Positions 33,539 through 45,237 of a stretch of DNA of 64,000 nt are shown one piece after another. The DNA lies in contig NC_012873.2 of the NCBI RefSeq assembly GCF_000003195.3, positions 19,577,161 to 19,641,160 of the forward strand, given 5' to 3'. Within the stretch, counting starts at the first letter, position 1. Each line of letters starts with the position of its first letter. This stretch comes from Sorghum bicolor (taxonomy: Eukaryota > Streptophyta > Magnoliopsida > Poales > Poaceae). The position numbers were made by a program, and so were the translations under genes. The notes beneath the pieces were generated by a model that had not been told where the DNA came from, did no database searches, and saw nothing but the letters and a program-made list of their open reading frames with translations.

Positions 33539-33699
33539 CGGCGCTTTTGAGAAAATGAAGTGCATATTTTCTATTGCGCCGGTGGAAATTTGGAGAAGTC
33601 GAGGGAGTGTTTTCTCTCTGAGAAACTCTCACGGGACGCTGAGTGTGGAGGCACCGGATGCTGGCCTCAGAGTCCGGGGTGCTTGACCCTGCTAGGGTT

Positions 33700-34010
33700 G
33701 AGCACCGGACGCACTCTGAGAGCGTCCGGTGGTTAGCGTCCGGTGTGAGGGCGTTTTGCAACCCTCTATACGCATGAGTCCGGTGAGCACCGGACGCTCA
33801 GGGTGCGTCCGGTGGCTTGCGTCCGGTGACCGTGCGAGTTTGCGGAGCTCTCTGCGCATGGGTCCGGTGTGCACCGGACGCGTCCGGTGGTATCTTGCTC
33901 AGCGTCCGGTGCTCTGTAGGTTACCGTTAGATTCTAACACGTGGCTGACGTTGGAGCACCGGACGCAGGTGTTGAGCATCTGGTGCCCCTTTAAGAGCGT
34001 CCGGTGACCC
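33700..34010. repeat. Palindrome cluster CACCGGACGC/GCGTCCGGTG in the solo LTR
   Basis: At least ten CACCGGAC or GTCCGGTG words lie within 310 bp, including a perfect 18-bp palindrome CACCGGACGCGTCCGGTG at 33872-33889. Such palindromes upstream of the TATA box are a known Sirevirus LTR hallmark and probably act as cis-regulatory sites. Confidence 0.85.
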
Positions 34011-34058
34011 CGAGTTAGACCCAGTGAGAGAGCCAACGGCTCTATTTGTTTGAGGGGT

Positions 34059-34067
34059 CTATAAATA
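34059..34067 (+). promoter_or_regulatory. TATA box of the solo Sirevirus LTR
   Basis: CTATAAATAG-type box located just downstream of the palindrome cluster, as expected for a U3 core promoter. Confidence 0.65.
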
Positions 34068-34936
34068 GTTGTTGGTCGGCTTAGGGCTTACTCTCTTGGC
34101 ATTCTTGACTACTAGACATCCTTGTGAGCCTAAGCAAACACCTCCCACTCATCTCCTTCATAGATTAAACATCTTTGTGAGATTGAGAGTGATTCCAAGT
34201 GCATTTGCTTGAGTGATTGCATCTAGTGGCACTTGGGGATCGTTCTAGCTACGGTTTTTCTTGTTACTCTTGGTGGTTGCCGCCACCTAGATGGCTTGGA
34301 GCAGCGGAGGAGGATTGGCACGAGTTGGTGATTGTTCGTGGCCATCTCCCGGTGATTGTGAGGGGTCTTGTACCTTCCCCGGCGGAGAGCCGAAAGGTAA
34401 CTCTATTGGATTGCTCGTGTCATTGAGATACCTCACTTGTGGGTAGGTTCTTGTGGTGTCCTAGTGAGGACGAGGTTCGTGCTACACCTCTTAGCCATTG
34501 AACCACCAAGTGTTGGTCGACACAACGGGGACGTAGCGTGCCGGCAAGCACGTGAACCTCAGGAGAAAAATTGTGTGTCTCCATTGTGATTGTTCATTGG
34601 ATTTCTCCCGGTGATTGGACTTCATATTATTGATTGGTTCATCCCCTCTACGCGGCGGTATAAAGTTCAAACCATCTCTTTTACATTCCCGCAAACTAGA
34701 GTAGCTTACTTACTTGTATAGAAACTTTAAGTAGCCTTCTACTGTAAGTAGTGACATAGCTCTTGTGTGCCTAGTGATTATATCAACTAGAATTGTTGGA
34801 TAGGTGGCTTGCAAACACCCCATTAGAGCTAGAGCAAAAAGCTTCGCTTTGTTATTTACTAACCTCTTGCTCTAGTGAGTTTGTAGAATTTTTAAATAGG
34901 CTATTCACCCCCCTCTAGCCATATTAGGACCTTTCA

Positions 34937-35272
34937 AAGGCTTGGTGGATTGGTGTTTGAAAACTGATGTCAGGGGTCTGTTTATATAGGGGTCAAAAAG
35001 TGCCTTTAGGGGTTGTTCTGGTTGCTCCCGTCGATGTGCGTGAGAAACTTTCCTTCTGAGGGATTATTCGGATTACCATAAGTGCATTTTCCATAACAGA
35101 GAAAATCGGGACCGAGGGGGAACAGGAGCTGGGCACCAGCCCACTTGATCAGGGCGCCCGCCCTCTCTCTGTCTCTTCTATGGGCCCACTTCCTCGAGCG
35201 TGTTTCTAGATGCAGACTTAATTAGGAATATATATATATGACCCAAAAACGTCAGACTAAAAAGGTCGGGCT
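34937..35272 (-). other. Athila-2 spacer between integrase and extra ORF
   Basis: About 330 bp without an ORF, including a TATATATATATA run at 35230-35239 and a GC-rich phrase GGGCGCCCGCC also present in the LTR. It may hold the splice or promoter elements for the extra ORF; I see no clear signal. Confidence 0.4.
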
Positions 35273-37003
35273 CTAATTCTCCATGGGAAGAAAAAAATGG
35301 ATTACGTCTATTTCTTCTAATTCTTTATTGGGCTCTAAAAACAATTTAAGACGTTGACCATTTACCTTGAATAACGTACCTTCGTCATTTTGAAGTGTGA
35401 TAGCTCCGTGGGATGATGAATTAATTACCTTGAATGGTCCTTCCCATTTGCTCTGGAGTTTTCCATGCCCGAAAAGCTTCACCCTGGAATTAAAAAGTAA
35501 CACCTTATCTCCGGGTGTGAACTCCTTCTTGATTCTCTTGTCATGCCACCTTTTGACTCTTTCTTTGTAGATCTTCGAATTGTGATATGATTTCTCTTGC
35601 CATTCTTCCAATTCTGATAGTTGCATTCTTCTATGATCTCCAGCAACATCTTGGTCCATATTCCATCTCTTTATGGCCCAGTGTGCTTTGAACTCTAGTT
35701 CAATAGGTAGGTGGCAAGTCTTCCCGTACACCAATTGGTATGGAGACATTCCAATTGGGGTCTTGTATGCTGTCCGGTATGCCCAGAGTGCATCGGGTAA
35801 CTTGTCCTTCCACGCCGTTCCCATTTCATTTACTGTCTTCTAAAGAATATTCTTGATTTGCTTGCTGGAAGTCTCTGCTTGGCCACTTGTCTGAGGATGG
35901 TAGGGGGTAGCGATGTTATGATGGATTCCATGTTTTGATAGATATTGCTTGAAGCGTTTATCGATGAAGTGTGCTCCTCCATCACTTATCACTACTCTTG
36001 GGACTCCAAATCTTGGAAATATAATTTCTTCAAACATCCTCTTTGAACTGATGTTGTCGGCATGCTTGCAAGGTAATGCCTCTACCCACTTGGAGACGTA
36101 GTCAACTGCCACCAAGATGTACTCACACTTCTTTGATGGAGGAAATGGACCCATATAGTCTATTCCCCAGACATCAAAGAGCTCAATCTGAAGGTTGTTG
36201 GTGAGTGGCATTGCATCCCTTGTATTTATGTTTCCGTGCCTTTGACATGGCCCACATCTTCTGATATATTGCTTCGTGTCTTCATACATTGTAGGCCAGT
36301 AGAATCCACACTGCCAGATCTTTGAATGTGTACGGAATGCTCCGTAATGACCTCCATATGGTGATGAATGACATCTGTCGATGATCTTCCATCCTTCCTC
36401 AGTGGTCACACATCTTCTGAGTAAGCCATCAGAGCATACTCGAAAGAGGTATGGCTCATCCCATATATGTGAACGACTTTCTTGAATAAGCTTCTTCTTG
36501 TTTGCTCCTGGCGGTACATACCCTGAAACCATAAAATTAACAATATCTGCATACCAGGGGTCAGACCTGTTAATCCCGTAGAGCATGTCGTCCCGGAGTG
36601 AATCATTGATGGGGGTTTCCTGTGGATTGTTAAAATACATTCTAGACAAGTGATCAGCAACAAAATTTTCTACTCCCTTTTTATCTTTTATTTCTAAGTC
36701 AAATTCTTGAAGTAATAAGATCCATCGAATCAGGCGAGGTTTAGCATCTTTTTTAGTGAGCAAATATTTTAGTGCAGTATGATCAGTGTAAACAATTATT
36801 TTAGCTCCAACTAAATAAGATCTAAATTTATCAATGGCAAAGACAACAGCCAGAAGCTCTTTTTCAGTGGTTGCATAGTTAAGTTGAGCTCCTGTCAAAG
36901 TTTTACTGGCATAAGCAATTGCATGATGCTTCTTATTTTTAGTTTGTCCCAAAACTGCCCCCACAGCATAATCACTAGCATCACACATAATTTCAAAAGG
37001 CAA
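35273..37003 (-). pseudogene. pol: Athila-2 RNase H and integrase
   Basis: From 37003: Ty3-type RNase H with [27 protein letters not shown] and [11 protein letters not shown]. Then the integrase zinc finger ([12 protein letters not shown] ... CGPCQRHG), the catalytic core with D in [10 protein letters not shown] in VISDGGAHF and E in SGQAETSS, and a C-terminal region with [16 protein letters not shown]. One in-frame TAG at 35837-35839 (probably CAG in the active form) splits the integrase core from its C-terminal part, which continues in the same frame to 35273. Upstream it is separated from RT by a TGA at 37049-37051. The enzyme inserts the cDNA into the chromosome. Confidence 0.9.
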
Positions 37004-37051
37004 TGACCAATCAGGGGGTTGAATGATTGGTGCAGAGATGAGTGCTTTCTT

Positions 37052-38097
37052 TCATAAATTGAAAGATGTTAGACATGCATCATCAAATTCGAAAGGAGCA
37101 TCCTTGGCTAGCAAAAGAGTAAGTGGTCTAGCAATAAATGAAAAATCTTTTATAAATCTACGATAAAAACCAGCATGGCCAAGAAAGCTTCGAATTCCTT
37201 TTATATTCACAGGTGCAGGTAGTTGTTCAATTACTTCAATTTTAGGTTTGTCTACCTCAATACCTCTTTCAGACGCTAAGTGTCCCAACACTATTCCTTC
37301 CCTAACCATGAAATGACATTTTCCCAATTAAGGACTAAGTGCTTTTCTTCACATCTTTGCAAAACCTTGTCTAAGTTTTCAAGACAACTATAAAAAGTTT
37401 TTCCATAAACAGAGAAATCATCCATGAAAACTTCCATAATCTCTTCAATCATATCAGAAAATATAGACATCATGCATCTTTGAAAAGAAGCTGGTGCATT
37501 ACATAACCCAAAAGACATTCTTCGGTAAGCATAAGTTCCATATGGGCATGTAAAAGTGGTTTTGCTTTGATCATCGGGATGGATCGGGATTTGGTGATAC
37601 CCTGAATATCCATCTAAGAAACAAAAGAACGAATGGTTTGCTAACCGCTCTAGCATCTCATCTATGAAAGGTAAAGGAAAATGATCCTTTCTCGTGGCTT
37701 TGTTTAGTTTTCTATATTCTATGCACATCCGCCATCCTGTGACGGTGCGTTGCGGAATTAGCTCGTTCTTTTCATTCATAATAACAGTCATGCCTCCCTT
37801 TTTAGGCACAACTTGAACTAGGCTCACCCACTCACTATGCGGCACAGGATATATAATCCCTGCATGCAGCAACTTGATAACTTCCTTTTTAACTACCTCT
37901 CTCATAGTGTTGTTAAGTCTACGTTGGGGTTCTCGAGAAGGTGAAACAGAAGGATCTGTTGGAATACGATGGGTACAAATCATAGGACTGATTCCTGTAT
38001 GATCTTGGAGTGAGTAGCCAAAAACTAAGTGATGTTTCTCAAGAATGGTCATCAATCGCAGAGTTTGCTCCTGAGTGAGTTTATCACTAATGATCAC
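37052..38097 (-). pseudogene. pol: Athila-2 reverse transcriptase
   Basis: From 38097 the frame carries the RT fingers and palm with WRMCIEYRKLNKATRKDHFP, FCFLDGYSGYHQIPI, FGLCNAPASFQ and the catalytic box FMDD (in place of the more usual YVDD/YIDD). Near 37323 one base is missing, so thumb and connection (MVREGIVLGHLASERGIEVD, FLGHAGFYRRFIKDFS) continue in another frame to 37052. The junction with protease near 38100-38112 also has a small deletion, because the expected residues between PPGL and SNPEFP are missing. It copies the genomic RNA into DNA inside the particle. Confidence 0.9.
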
Positions 38098-38114
38098 AGG
38101 AAACTCTGGATTGC

Positions 38115-39735
38115 TTAGATAAGACCGGGTGGTAAAGTTTTAAGCTCTATGGGAGGTCTAGGTGTTTCTGCAAACTCATCTAAGGGTTCAGGTTCAGAAG
38201 GTTCGGCCTCTTCTTCTATGAAGAAAGGAGTTTCATCTTCTAAGTCTGATTCATCTAAAAGCTTAAGAGATGCAGCCTTTACCTCCTCCATAGGATCAGG
38301 AAAAAGATATGACTCGGCCTTATTATTTAAGGAGTGTGAAATTGTTATTGGAAATTTAAAGGCTTTTCCAAAAGAAATGTGTAGCTTTCTAGTATGACCT
38401 TCATAAAGGAGTCTTCTAAAAGGTTGTCCTATCAATAGGTCGAAGTCCCATGTATCAAAGATATAGAAGTTCAAATGAACCATGGAGCCTTCTACCGTAA
38501 GAGGTAGGACATTAATAATTCCAAGACTGGGGACTAATCGTCCCGACGATTCCTTTATGACCTTTGTTGTGGGGGTTAAGAACAAGTTTTTAAATAGTTT
38601 AAGTGCAAAAGATTCAGACATGATGTTGATCCCCACAACAGGATTATAGGGAGCATCAAATCGATCAGAATTATAAGCACAGTGTATAGTTGTAGAGGGT
38701 GTGTTCAAATGGATCACATCAGAGGAAAGCTCTGATTCCTCCAACCACTCGCTACTCATGACTGAGATAAGCTCTCTTAATTGATATTTACTTGGTAAAT
38801 AAATGCTAAACTGGCCGTTTTGGGGTTTGTCAATAGAATGGTAGTTTGAAATGTTTCCAAAATCGGCAAAAAGATCGGATTCTATATCCCGCATGAAGTC
38901 CGATGGTGGAATTTCTTCCTTTTGTGGCTCAGAACTTGGGATAGCTAAAGTAGATGAAGAATTTGGTAGAGTGTCTACTTCAGCTTCGTAGGTTTCATCA
39001 TGAAGGGTATTATCCATCTCAACTTCTAGGATTCTATCTAGGATCACTCTAGCTTCATCGGTAGGGATGCGAAAGAAAGAACCTCTAGACATTGTGTGTA
39101 GCATTTGTTTGTGATTTTTCTGAAGACCTCGAAAAAAGTGAAATAAAAGAATAGGGTCTTCAAGATTAAGGTTTGGACCAGATTCTAAAAGATCAGAAAA
39201 AACATTTCTAAGATTTTCCCAAAGTTTCATTATCTTTTTGTTTAAAAGATAGGACTTCGAGTCTAAGGTCGCCGATACGGTCGAGGGAATAGAAATCTAG
39301 ACAAAAGTTGGCTCTTAAAACTCCCCATTCACCTCGTTGTTGACTTACCTTCTGACTATACCATTGTCTAGCTTCTCCCCTTAAGGAAAAAGGAAAAAGC
39401 TTCCAACATAAAGTTTTATCAGAAATGCCGTCAATGCGAAGACAATCACATGTCTGCTCAAAATCTCTAATATGAAGGTAAGGGTTTTCGTCTTCCTTTC
39501 CCGAAAAAGATAGGTTTTGAATCATGGCAATCAACCTAGAACTTAACCTATACTGGGATGTTTGGATAGGCTGTGATGACTCCCATGGTAAAAGGTCAGT
39601 TTCCGAAGGTGTTGCAAATTGGTAGATTGATTTAGAATCTTGGTTTTCCATAAGGTAAGAGTAAAGAAAATAAATACAGAATATAAAAGATAAGAAAAGA
39701 TAAAAGTATAGATACAAGCTAGTAATAAGACTCAA
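38115..39735 (-). pseudogene. gag: Athila-2 gag and protease region
   Basis: Gag starts at MENQDSKSIYQFATPSET (ATG near 39651) and contains the retrotransposon gag core (CWKLFPFSLRGEARQWYSQ). A frameshift at 39208-39230 separates this from the downstream frame (LRNVFSDLLESGPNLNLED, FFRGLQKNHKQMLHTMSRG). The C-terminal part (DRFDAPYNPVVGINIMSESFA, WDFDLLIGQPFRRLLY) corresponds to the protease region, but no D-T/S-G active site is visible, so it is degenerate or divergent. An acidic proline-rich tail leads into the RT. Confidence 0.8.
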
Positions 39736-39759
39736 GGTTATCTCAGCAAACCGTCTTTC

Positions 39760-39777
39760 TCCCCGGCAACGGCGCTA
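39760..39777 (-). other. tRNA-Asp primer binding site of Athila-2
   Basis: The minus strand reads TAGCGCCGTTGCCGGGGA, one mismatch from the tRNA-Asp PBS, eight bases from the LTR. Confidence 0.88.
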
Positions 39778-40432
39778 GAAATGCTTGTTGATATTTGGGA
39801 ACGCAATAAGGAATTGATCCGCAAGCGCACGGATATCGGTGAGCACTTCACCCGGGAGGTTATCCAGAGTATCGTATTTATTTTTTTACCACTAGGAGAA
39901 AGAGTGCATCTGACTAACCCAGTCTATTACTACTAACCCTTTAGGCAACAAAGAATGTTTCTTGATGTGAGTGATAAATAGAGAAGACTACAACCGTAAT
40001 CTCCTTCTAACCTTGGTAAGGATGATCTATTGTTCTATTGGGGAGGCTAACGGAATCTAGACAGCACAGAGGATGTTCAACCCGCACCTATAAACCCTAT
40101 CCTTCCTGCTAATGAGATATGGTCTGCAAAGGTAACTCGCAAATGTCACGTTTCTCGCTACTACCACGGTCCAGCTAGTTAGGGAATATCTATGAGTATC
40201 CTAGCCCAAACACCACGTCTAAGCTAGAGATGATTACTCTAAACTCTACGCGAAGAGATTAAAGTAAACTCATAAACCAAAGAACAATAAAACAAGAACT
40301 TACTAGAATTTAGAAGTCGAAATACTGAAGAATCCTAGGAGCAAGCCTCAGGTTAGGAGAACTTGATCCCGCAGGTACAAGCTCGGAGTAGACACCGACA
40401 GGCCGGGCTTCCTCCGATCTACACCTCCACTC

Positions 40433-41145
40433 TGTTGATGCAAAAGCTGACCTGCAAACACAAAGGGCTAATACCCGATTTAAACGTTAAGGCGTGCCAG
40501 CCGATTTGACCTTACTATCGGCAAAGGTGATAACTTGAATACTTTGGTCCCGACAACAGCGATGCGCCCGGATGCCACGGCCAAGAGGTATTCACGCGAA
40601 ACTTGAGAATACGCCGAGCTTAAGTCGACGAACTCCTAAGAACTCGTAATAAAAAGGAAAATATGACGAAGTCGTCGAAAAAGTAGATGCTAGAATATGA
40701 GTAGAAACTTGTGTTTGATTGATTGATAGATGTCTGTATTACAATGCCCTAGGGTCTTCATTTATACCCTGCTCAAAGAGCTACAACCAGACACGACTAG
40801 AACTCGAATTCCAAACAGATTCCGTGTACAAAGCGATTTAAATAACTAAGGAAATCATAAAACAATCCTTTCGTGACAAACTAGGATACCTCCACTAGTC
40901 GACCGGCAACCTCCACGCTTTTCTTCCGCATCATCGGCAGACCCCCTTATCACAGCTATCGACACCAACTAACACCGACCATCGGCACAAACACATCACC
41001 ACCTATGAACTTAGTCATATTCAGCAACCCCTTCATCGGCAACCATCCTCGTCGGCAGCTTCTTCCGCAGATCAAGTACTGCCACCGCATCTTGCCGACC
41101 TATACTCTACCAATCCTGGATACGTGTCCAAAAACGGTGTCAACA
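40433..41145 (-). repeat. Tat-2 3' LTR
   Basis: 713 bp, TGTTGATGCAAAAGC to AACGGTGTCAACA. A TATA box for the minus strand lies near 40759-40768 (GGTATAAATG on that strand). The PPT (minus strand AATTGGGGGGCATG) follows at 41146-41159. Confidence 0.93.
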
Positions 41146-41807
41146 CATGCCCCCCAATTTCGGAGTATGAAATCATTAATGCTCCGGAATTCTCTATAGT
41201 AATGATGCCTTTCCCCAATTAATGCTCCCAATTTGGTAACCGACAACCTCAATCTGAACAACTCTGATCCTATTTCTCCGCATATTCCTCGAAATCCTCA
41301 ACTTCCTAAATGGATATCTCCACTTCAATCGTTCATCGGCAATGTTACCGTTACAGAAAGCTGCCGATGGGCTGACCAGGATATCCCATACAGCGACGTG
41401 CCTTATCCTCTCCAACGGACATCTCCACGTTATTCGTCCATGGACAATATTACCGTTACAAGGCGCTGCCAATGGACCGACCGAGAGATCTCGCACAGTG
41501 AAATATCTCTGGATAATGACCGCTTCCTGTCAAATCACCTGCGCAATCCCTTGATTACCGTGAGAACAATTACCATATCTACCTGAATACCCTCGGATTT
41601 CACGGATACGGCGAAGAGATAAGTCAGATTTGCCCTTGCCTGTTTTGTCCTATAAATAGTTCCTTCTCGGGTACTCCTTCCCCATCACACCATTCTACAG
41701 CTCCAACTTCACTTTCCCGGCGGCGGCACTGTTCGAGAACTCCAAGATCTCAACGAAGCCCCTTCTTCACCAACTCCGAAGCCTTCGATCATCCTCCTCG
41801 CGAAGAG
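41146..41807 (+). promoter_or_regulatory. PPT and promoter region of the Tat-2 antisense gene
   Basis: After the PPT come about 500 bp rich in ATCGGCA words. They include the roughly 60-bp phrase CTGCCGATGGGCTGACC... and a related CTGCCAATGGACCGACC, which look like imperfect tandem copies (41355-41495). A TATA box CTATAAATAG at 41650-41659 follows, then a pyrimidine-rich leader of about 150 bp to the ATG. The same TATA box is present at 60801-60810 in Tat-3. Confidence 0.6.
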
Positions 41808-44800
41808 ATGGCCATCAACTTCATCATCCCTGAGGTTAGTTCTTCATTCCACCTTGTGTATTTTTCCCGCATCCCTGTTCATCCGCAATTTATTTTACTG
41901 AACATTTTTCTTTTTCTTTCTTTGTTCTTCTTTTACCTTCAAAACCATTAGGATTTGTCCAATAACATCGTCATCCCTACCGATCAACCACATCTCCAAT
42001 GTCTCGGTCCGTTAGGGAATCCAGATCCCACCGACCTTATCAACGCAGAAACCAACAGAATCCCTTTTAGAGCCGAGAATTTTTCTTTGGATCTGTGGAA
42101 GGACACCTTCCGTTCCTGGCCCAGTCCTACCGTGGGATGGAAGGATTGGTTCTTGAGAGTTAGCCATTCAAATGAAGTCCAATGGGGTGAGAGAAAACTG
42201 GACCAATGCATCAGGCTGTCTATTGCCGATATGCATAGGAATGAGTCACTGCTGATAGCTGCATCGTATTTTTGGTTAGACACACTCAATGCCTTTATGT
42301 TTGGCCATGGCCCTGCTTCCCCAACACTTACCAATGTGGTCATGCTCACCGGCCTAGATGTATCCTCTGCCGATAGCACCCATTTTTTCGACACCAAACC
42401 CAGTGCTAAGGTAGAAACTCGTCCCATCGGCGGTTGGTCAGGGTACATCCAAAAATACAAACGAACAGGCCCTGTTAACATAAAAGAACAGACCAGCTTC
42501 TTGAACATGTGGTTGGAAAAATTTGTGTTTTGTGGTCGATCGGCAGGACCAACCTCCGTCTATCTAGCAGCGGCAGAAAGATTAGCCAATGGTGGCCGAT
42601 TTCCCCTCGTCTGATACCTGCTTGGCGGAGCTTACCACCTCCTCCACCAAGTAGCTAAGAAACTCCTGCTCGGCCAGTCCATCGGCAACTTGGGGGGTCC
42701 CTGGTGGTTTATCAACATGTGGCTTAGCCTCCATATGCACAAGCGCCTCGAGTTTGATCTTTTCACACAACGCTTTCCCAGAGATATAACCGAGGACCAT
42801 GAGTTGGAGGAAGAAGAATCGGCAACATGCCCTCCCCTAAACTTTGGCGAGGCTGTCATAGTTCTGCTCAGCACAGGAGGTAATGCAGACCAAATCAGCT
42901 GATTCTTCCAAACCCTATATGAAGGCCTAACCAGAGAGCAGCGAGCATCGTTGCCTTATGATGATCCAGACACTACGTTCCCTTTGGTCTTCCATCCATT
43001 CAACGACGCTCTCAACAAGGATCATGAAGTGATGATGGCATTGATCACTCCTAGAGCTATACCAGTAAACTTTTTTGGTAGTGGGAAAACCTCCAATCAA
43101 ACTTACGAGTTCTATAACCCATCGGCACTAGCTCGTCAATTAGCTTTCGGCCAGCTACCGATTGCACTCTGTTATGCCGATGTAATAAAACCCAGGGAAG
43201 CCATCACTAACCTCCTCGAATGGATTTGAGTAGCTCAACTACCATCAAGTGCCGATACAGATGCAGATTTGTCAGAGTGGGTCCCGGCCGCCTTCATCAC
43301 TCAGTCGTACAAACAATGGTGGGTAGAATGTAAGGAGCATTTGTTCTGCAGATCGGCCCTTACGTACCGTGGCATGATCGATTCCCAGTATGAAATTCCT
43401 GATAATACTGTAAGTATCTTCGAACCGATGTTTCAATTCTTTCAATTTTATTTCCATCGGTAACTTACTTCTATATTGTTTTGCAGGTTGACAACACCCC
43501 TCCATCGGTTAGTAGGAGTGGCAAGCCGATTGATCTTTTTCCACCAGGCCCGATCTCTTCAATCGGAAACAACGCTCCCACTTTAGCTGCCAAAATGCAT
43601 CGAGGTGTGCGTCTGAAGAAAGTCACCACCAAACACCCAAAGACATCTCCATCAGTAGCTGCTTCCACCCTAGCACAAGCCTTCAAGGTAATTATTCGAA
43701 CCCCTTTTCATTCATACCGATTCCACTCTTACATCTGTCACACTTGTGCTCACAAATTTTCTTTTCTATATCAGCATACCGGTGCATCAGCAAGAACCAG
43801 AAGCACAAGTGTCGATGCCCCCAGTCCAGCCAGCAGAAGAGAAAAGGTGCCAAGAGTGCCAGAGCCCAAACAAAGCGCCAGAGAGTAGCAACGCCCCCTC
43901 CTCCTCTGGTATCTCCAATCCCGGTGGAATCCTCTCCTTCTTCTCCAGAAACACAGACACAGCAAGTACCATCTCCCCTTTAGCCGCAAGAAGCACCTCA
44001 AATGGAAGAACTCCACCCAGAAGAACCTCAGCCAGAAGTACCTCAGCCAGAAGATACATCGGCTGACATGGGGGAGCAGGCAACCGATCCATCAGGATTA
44101 ATCATATCATCGGTAGTCTCTTCGATCCAAACAAGTGCTGCATCTCCCCAAGGTAATACACTTCTTGTGCAATCATTGCCGATGAACTCATCTCTTCTGT
44201 TTTACAACTACTTCTGTTATTCTTTCAGCTGACATAGCTCAATCGGCAGCCTCAGCCGATCAACCTGTGATCCCATCGGCATCTTCTAGCCAGAGGCGAG
44301 AGATTGCCCTAAAACAAGTAAGTTATCCAGTCCCCGTCTACATTATTTATCAATACCTGACCATAGAATAACTCGTTTTAACTCTTCTTCAGGAACAGGA
44401 CTCTCCCGATAGCCTATTCTCTTTCGCCATTGACATCTCTGAAGATGAAGGTGAAGAAGCAAGCTCTTCTCGGGCAGTTGGGATCACATCAGCAGAGGTC
44501 AGAGCAAAACTGGAAGAACTATCGGCTCTCCTCCACCAAGATACAGCCCAATTAGTTGATGATTCTGATCCAGCTAAGGCTCTATTCAAGACCCTGAGAG
44601 GCCAAATCCCAGCCGACGCCGAAGAAGTTCTCTTCCAAGCAGCACATTTGGAGAGCCGTCAACTGCAGTACCAGAGGGCTGCCCAGCGCCTTGCCGATAG
44701 AGCCACTCAGACTCAGCTTTCTGAGGAGATGATGAAAGAAAAGCTTCTTACCAATGAAAAGCATAAGAACATCAGCACCTTGAAGTCCTCGGGAGATGCA

Positions 44801-45070
44801 CTAAAGCACAAGATCTCTGATCTGTCAGCAAAAAGGGAAGCCCTGCTCGCAGAACTTAAGCAAGTGGAAGAAGCCCTGTCCCAAGCTCGACAAGAGGAAA
44901 ACCAGCTGCCCGAGGCGATCAAACTCCTTGAGTAAGATCGAAATGTCCATGGCCGCAAAGCGCTGCAGTTGAAGAAGAAATTGAAGCCAGTGGAGGGCTC
45001 TGCCGATGAAGACATCCAAGAGATAGAAGCAGCCAACCAGATCCGCCTGCGTGCTATATCAGCGATCTAG
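41808..45070 (+). pseudogene. Antisense six-exon gene of Tat-2: plant-mobile-domain-like plus coiled coil
   Basis: Exons supported by GT-AG junctions conserved in Tat-3: 41808-41834 (MAINFIIPE), 41952-43409, 43487-43687, 43775-44152, 44229-44317 and 44393-45070. Exon 2 encodes a domain resembling the aminotransferase-like plant mobile domain (ESLLIAASYFWLDTLNAFMF, MLTGLDVSS, GRSAGPTSVYLAAAERLANG). Exons 3-5 are Ser/Pro/Gln-rich. Exon 6 encodes a coiled coil (KHKISDLSAKREALLAELKQ). In-frame stops: TGA 42612-42614 (CGA in Tat-3), TGA 42900-42902 (CGA in Tat-3), TGA 43227-43229, TAG 43981-43983 and TAA 44933-44935. It is transcribed toward pol. Its role is unknown; plant mobile domains are known from both transposons and host silencing factors. 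Confidence 0.8.
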
Positions 45071-45237
45071 GCGTTGCTGAACATGTGAACCCTTCATCGG
45101 CAATATACCTACTTCTTTCTGCTTTCCTGATATTTAGTCTAGCCGATAGGACTATTATCGGCATCTTTTAAAACATTAAGACCGGCCCCAGACATATTTT
45201 GATCCAGCCGATAGGAGTGTTATCGACATTCAAACTT
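45071..45237. repeat. Convergent spacer of Tat-2 with tandem palindromic units
   Basis: Between the ends of the antisense gene and integrase lie two copies of a unit with inverted halves. AGCCGATAGGACTATTATCGGCA at 45133-45155 has a perfect 7-bp stem GCCGATA/TATCGGC. The second, AGCCGATAGGAGTGTTATCG, begins near 45207 and is less perfect. They could form hairpins in both convergent transcripts. Confidence 0.65.

Larger units (their letters stand above)
33001..34936 (+). repeat. Solo LTR of a Sirevirus-type element, TSD AAGGC
   Basis: 1936 bp from TGAAAGCCCTAG to GGACCTTTCA, flanked by the exact duplication AAGGC (32996-33000 and 34937-34941). There is no adjoining PBS or PPT, so it is a product of LTR-LTR recombination. 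It carries a cluster of CACCGGAC/GTCCGGTG palindromic words (33700-34010), known from Sirevirus LTRs, and a TATA box at 34059-34067. The 3' end matches the LTR of Sirevirus S (CACGTGAACCTC, CTCTAGCCATATTAGGACC). Confidence 0.92.

Noticed and set aside
41955..42614. Reading the plant-mobile-domain ORF as an ordinary host gene
   Set aside because: It lies within exact LTR and TSD limits of Tat-2 and recurs at the same place in Tat-3, so it belongs to the element.
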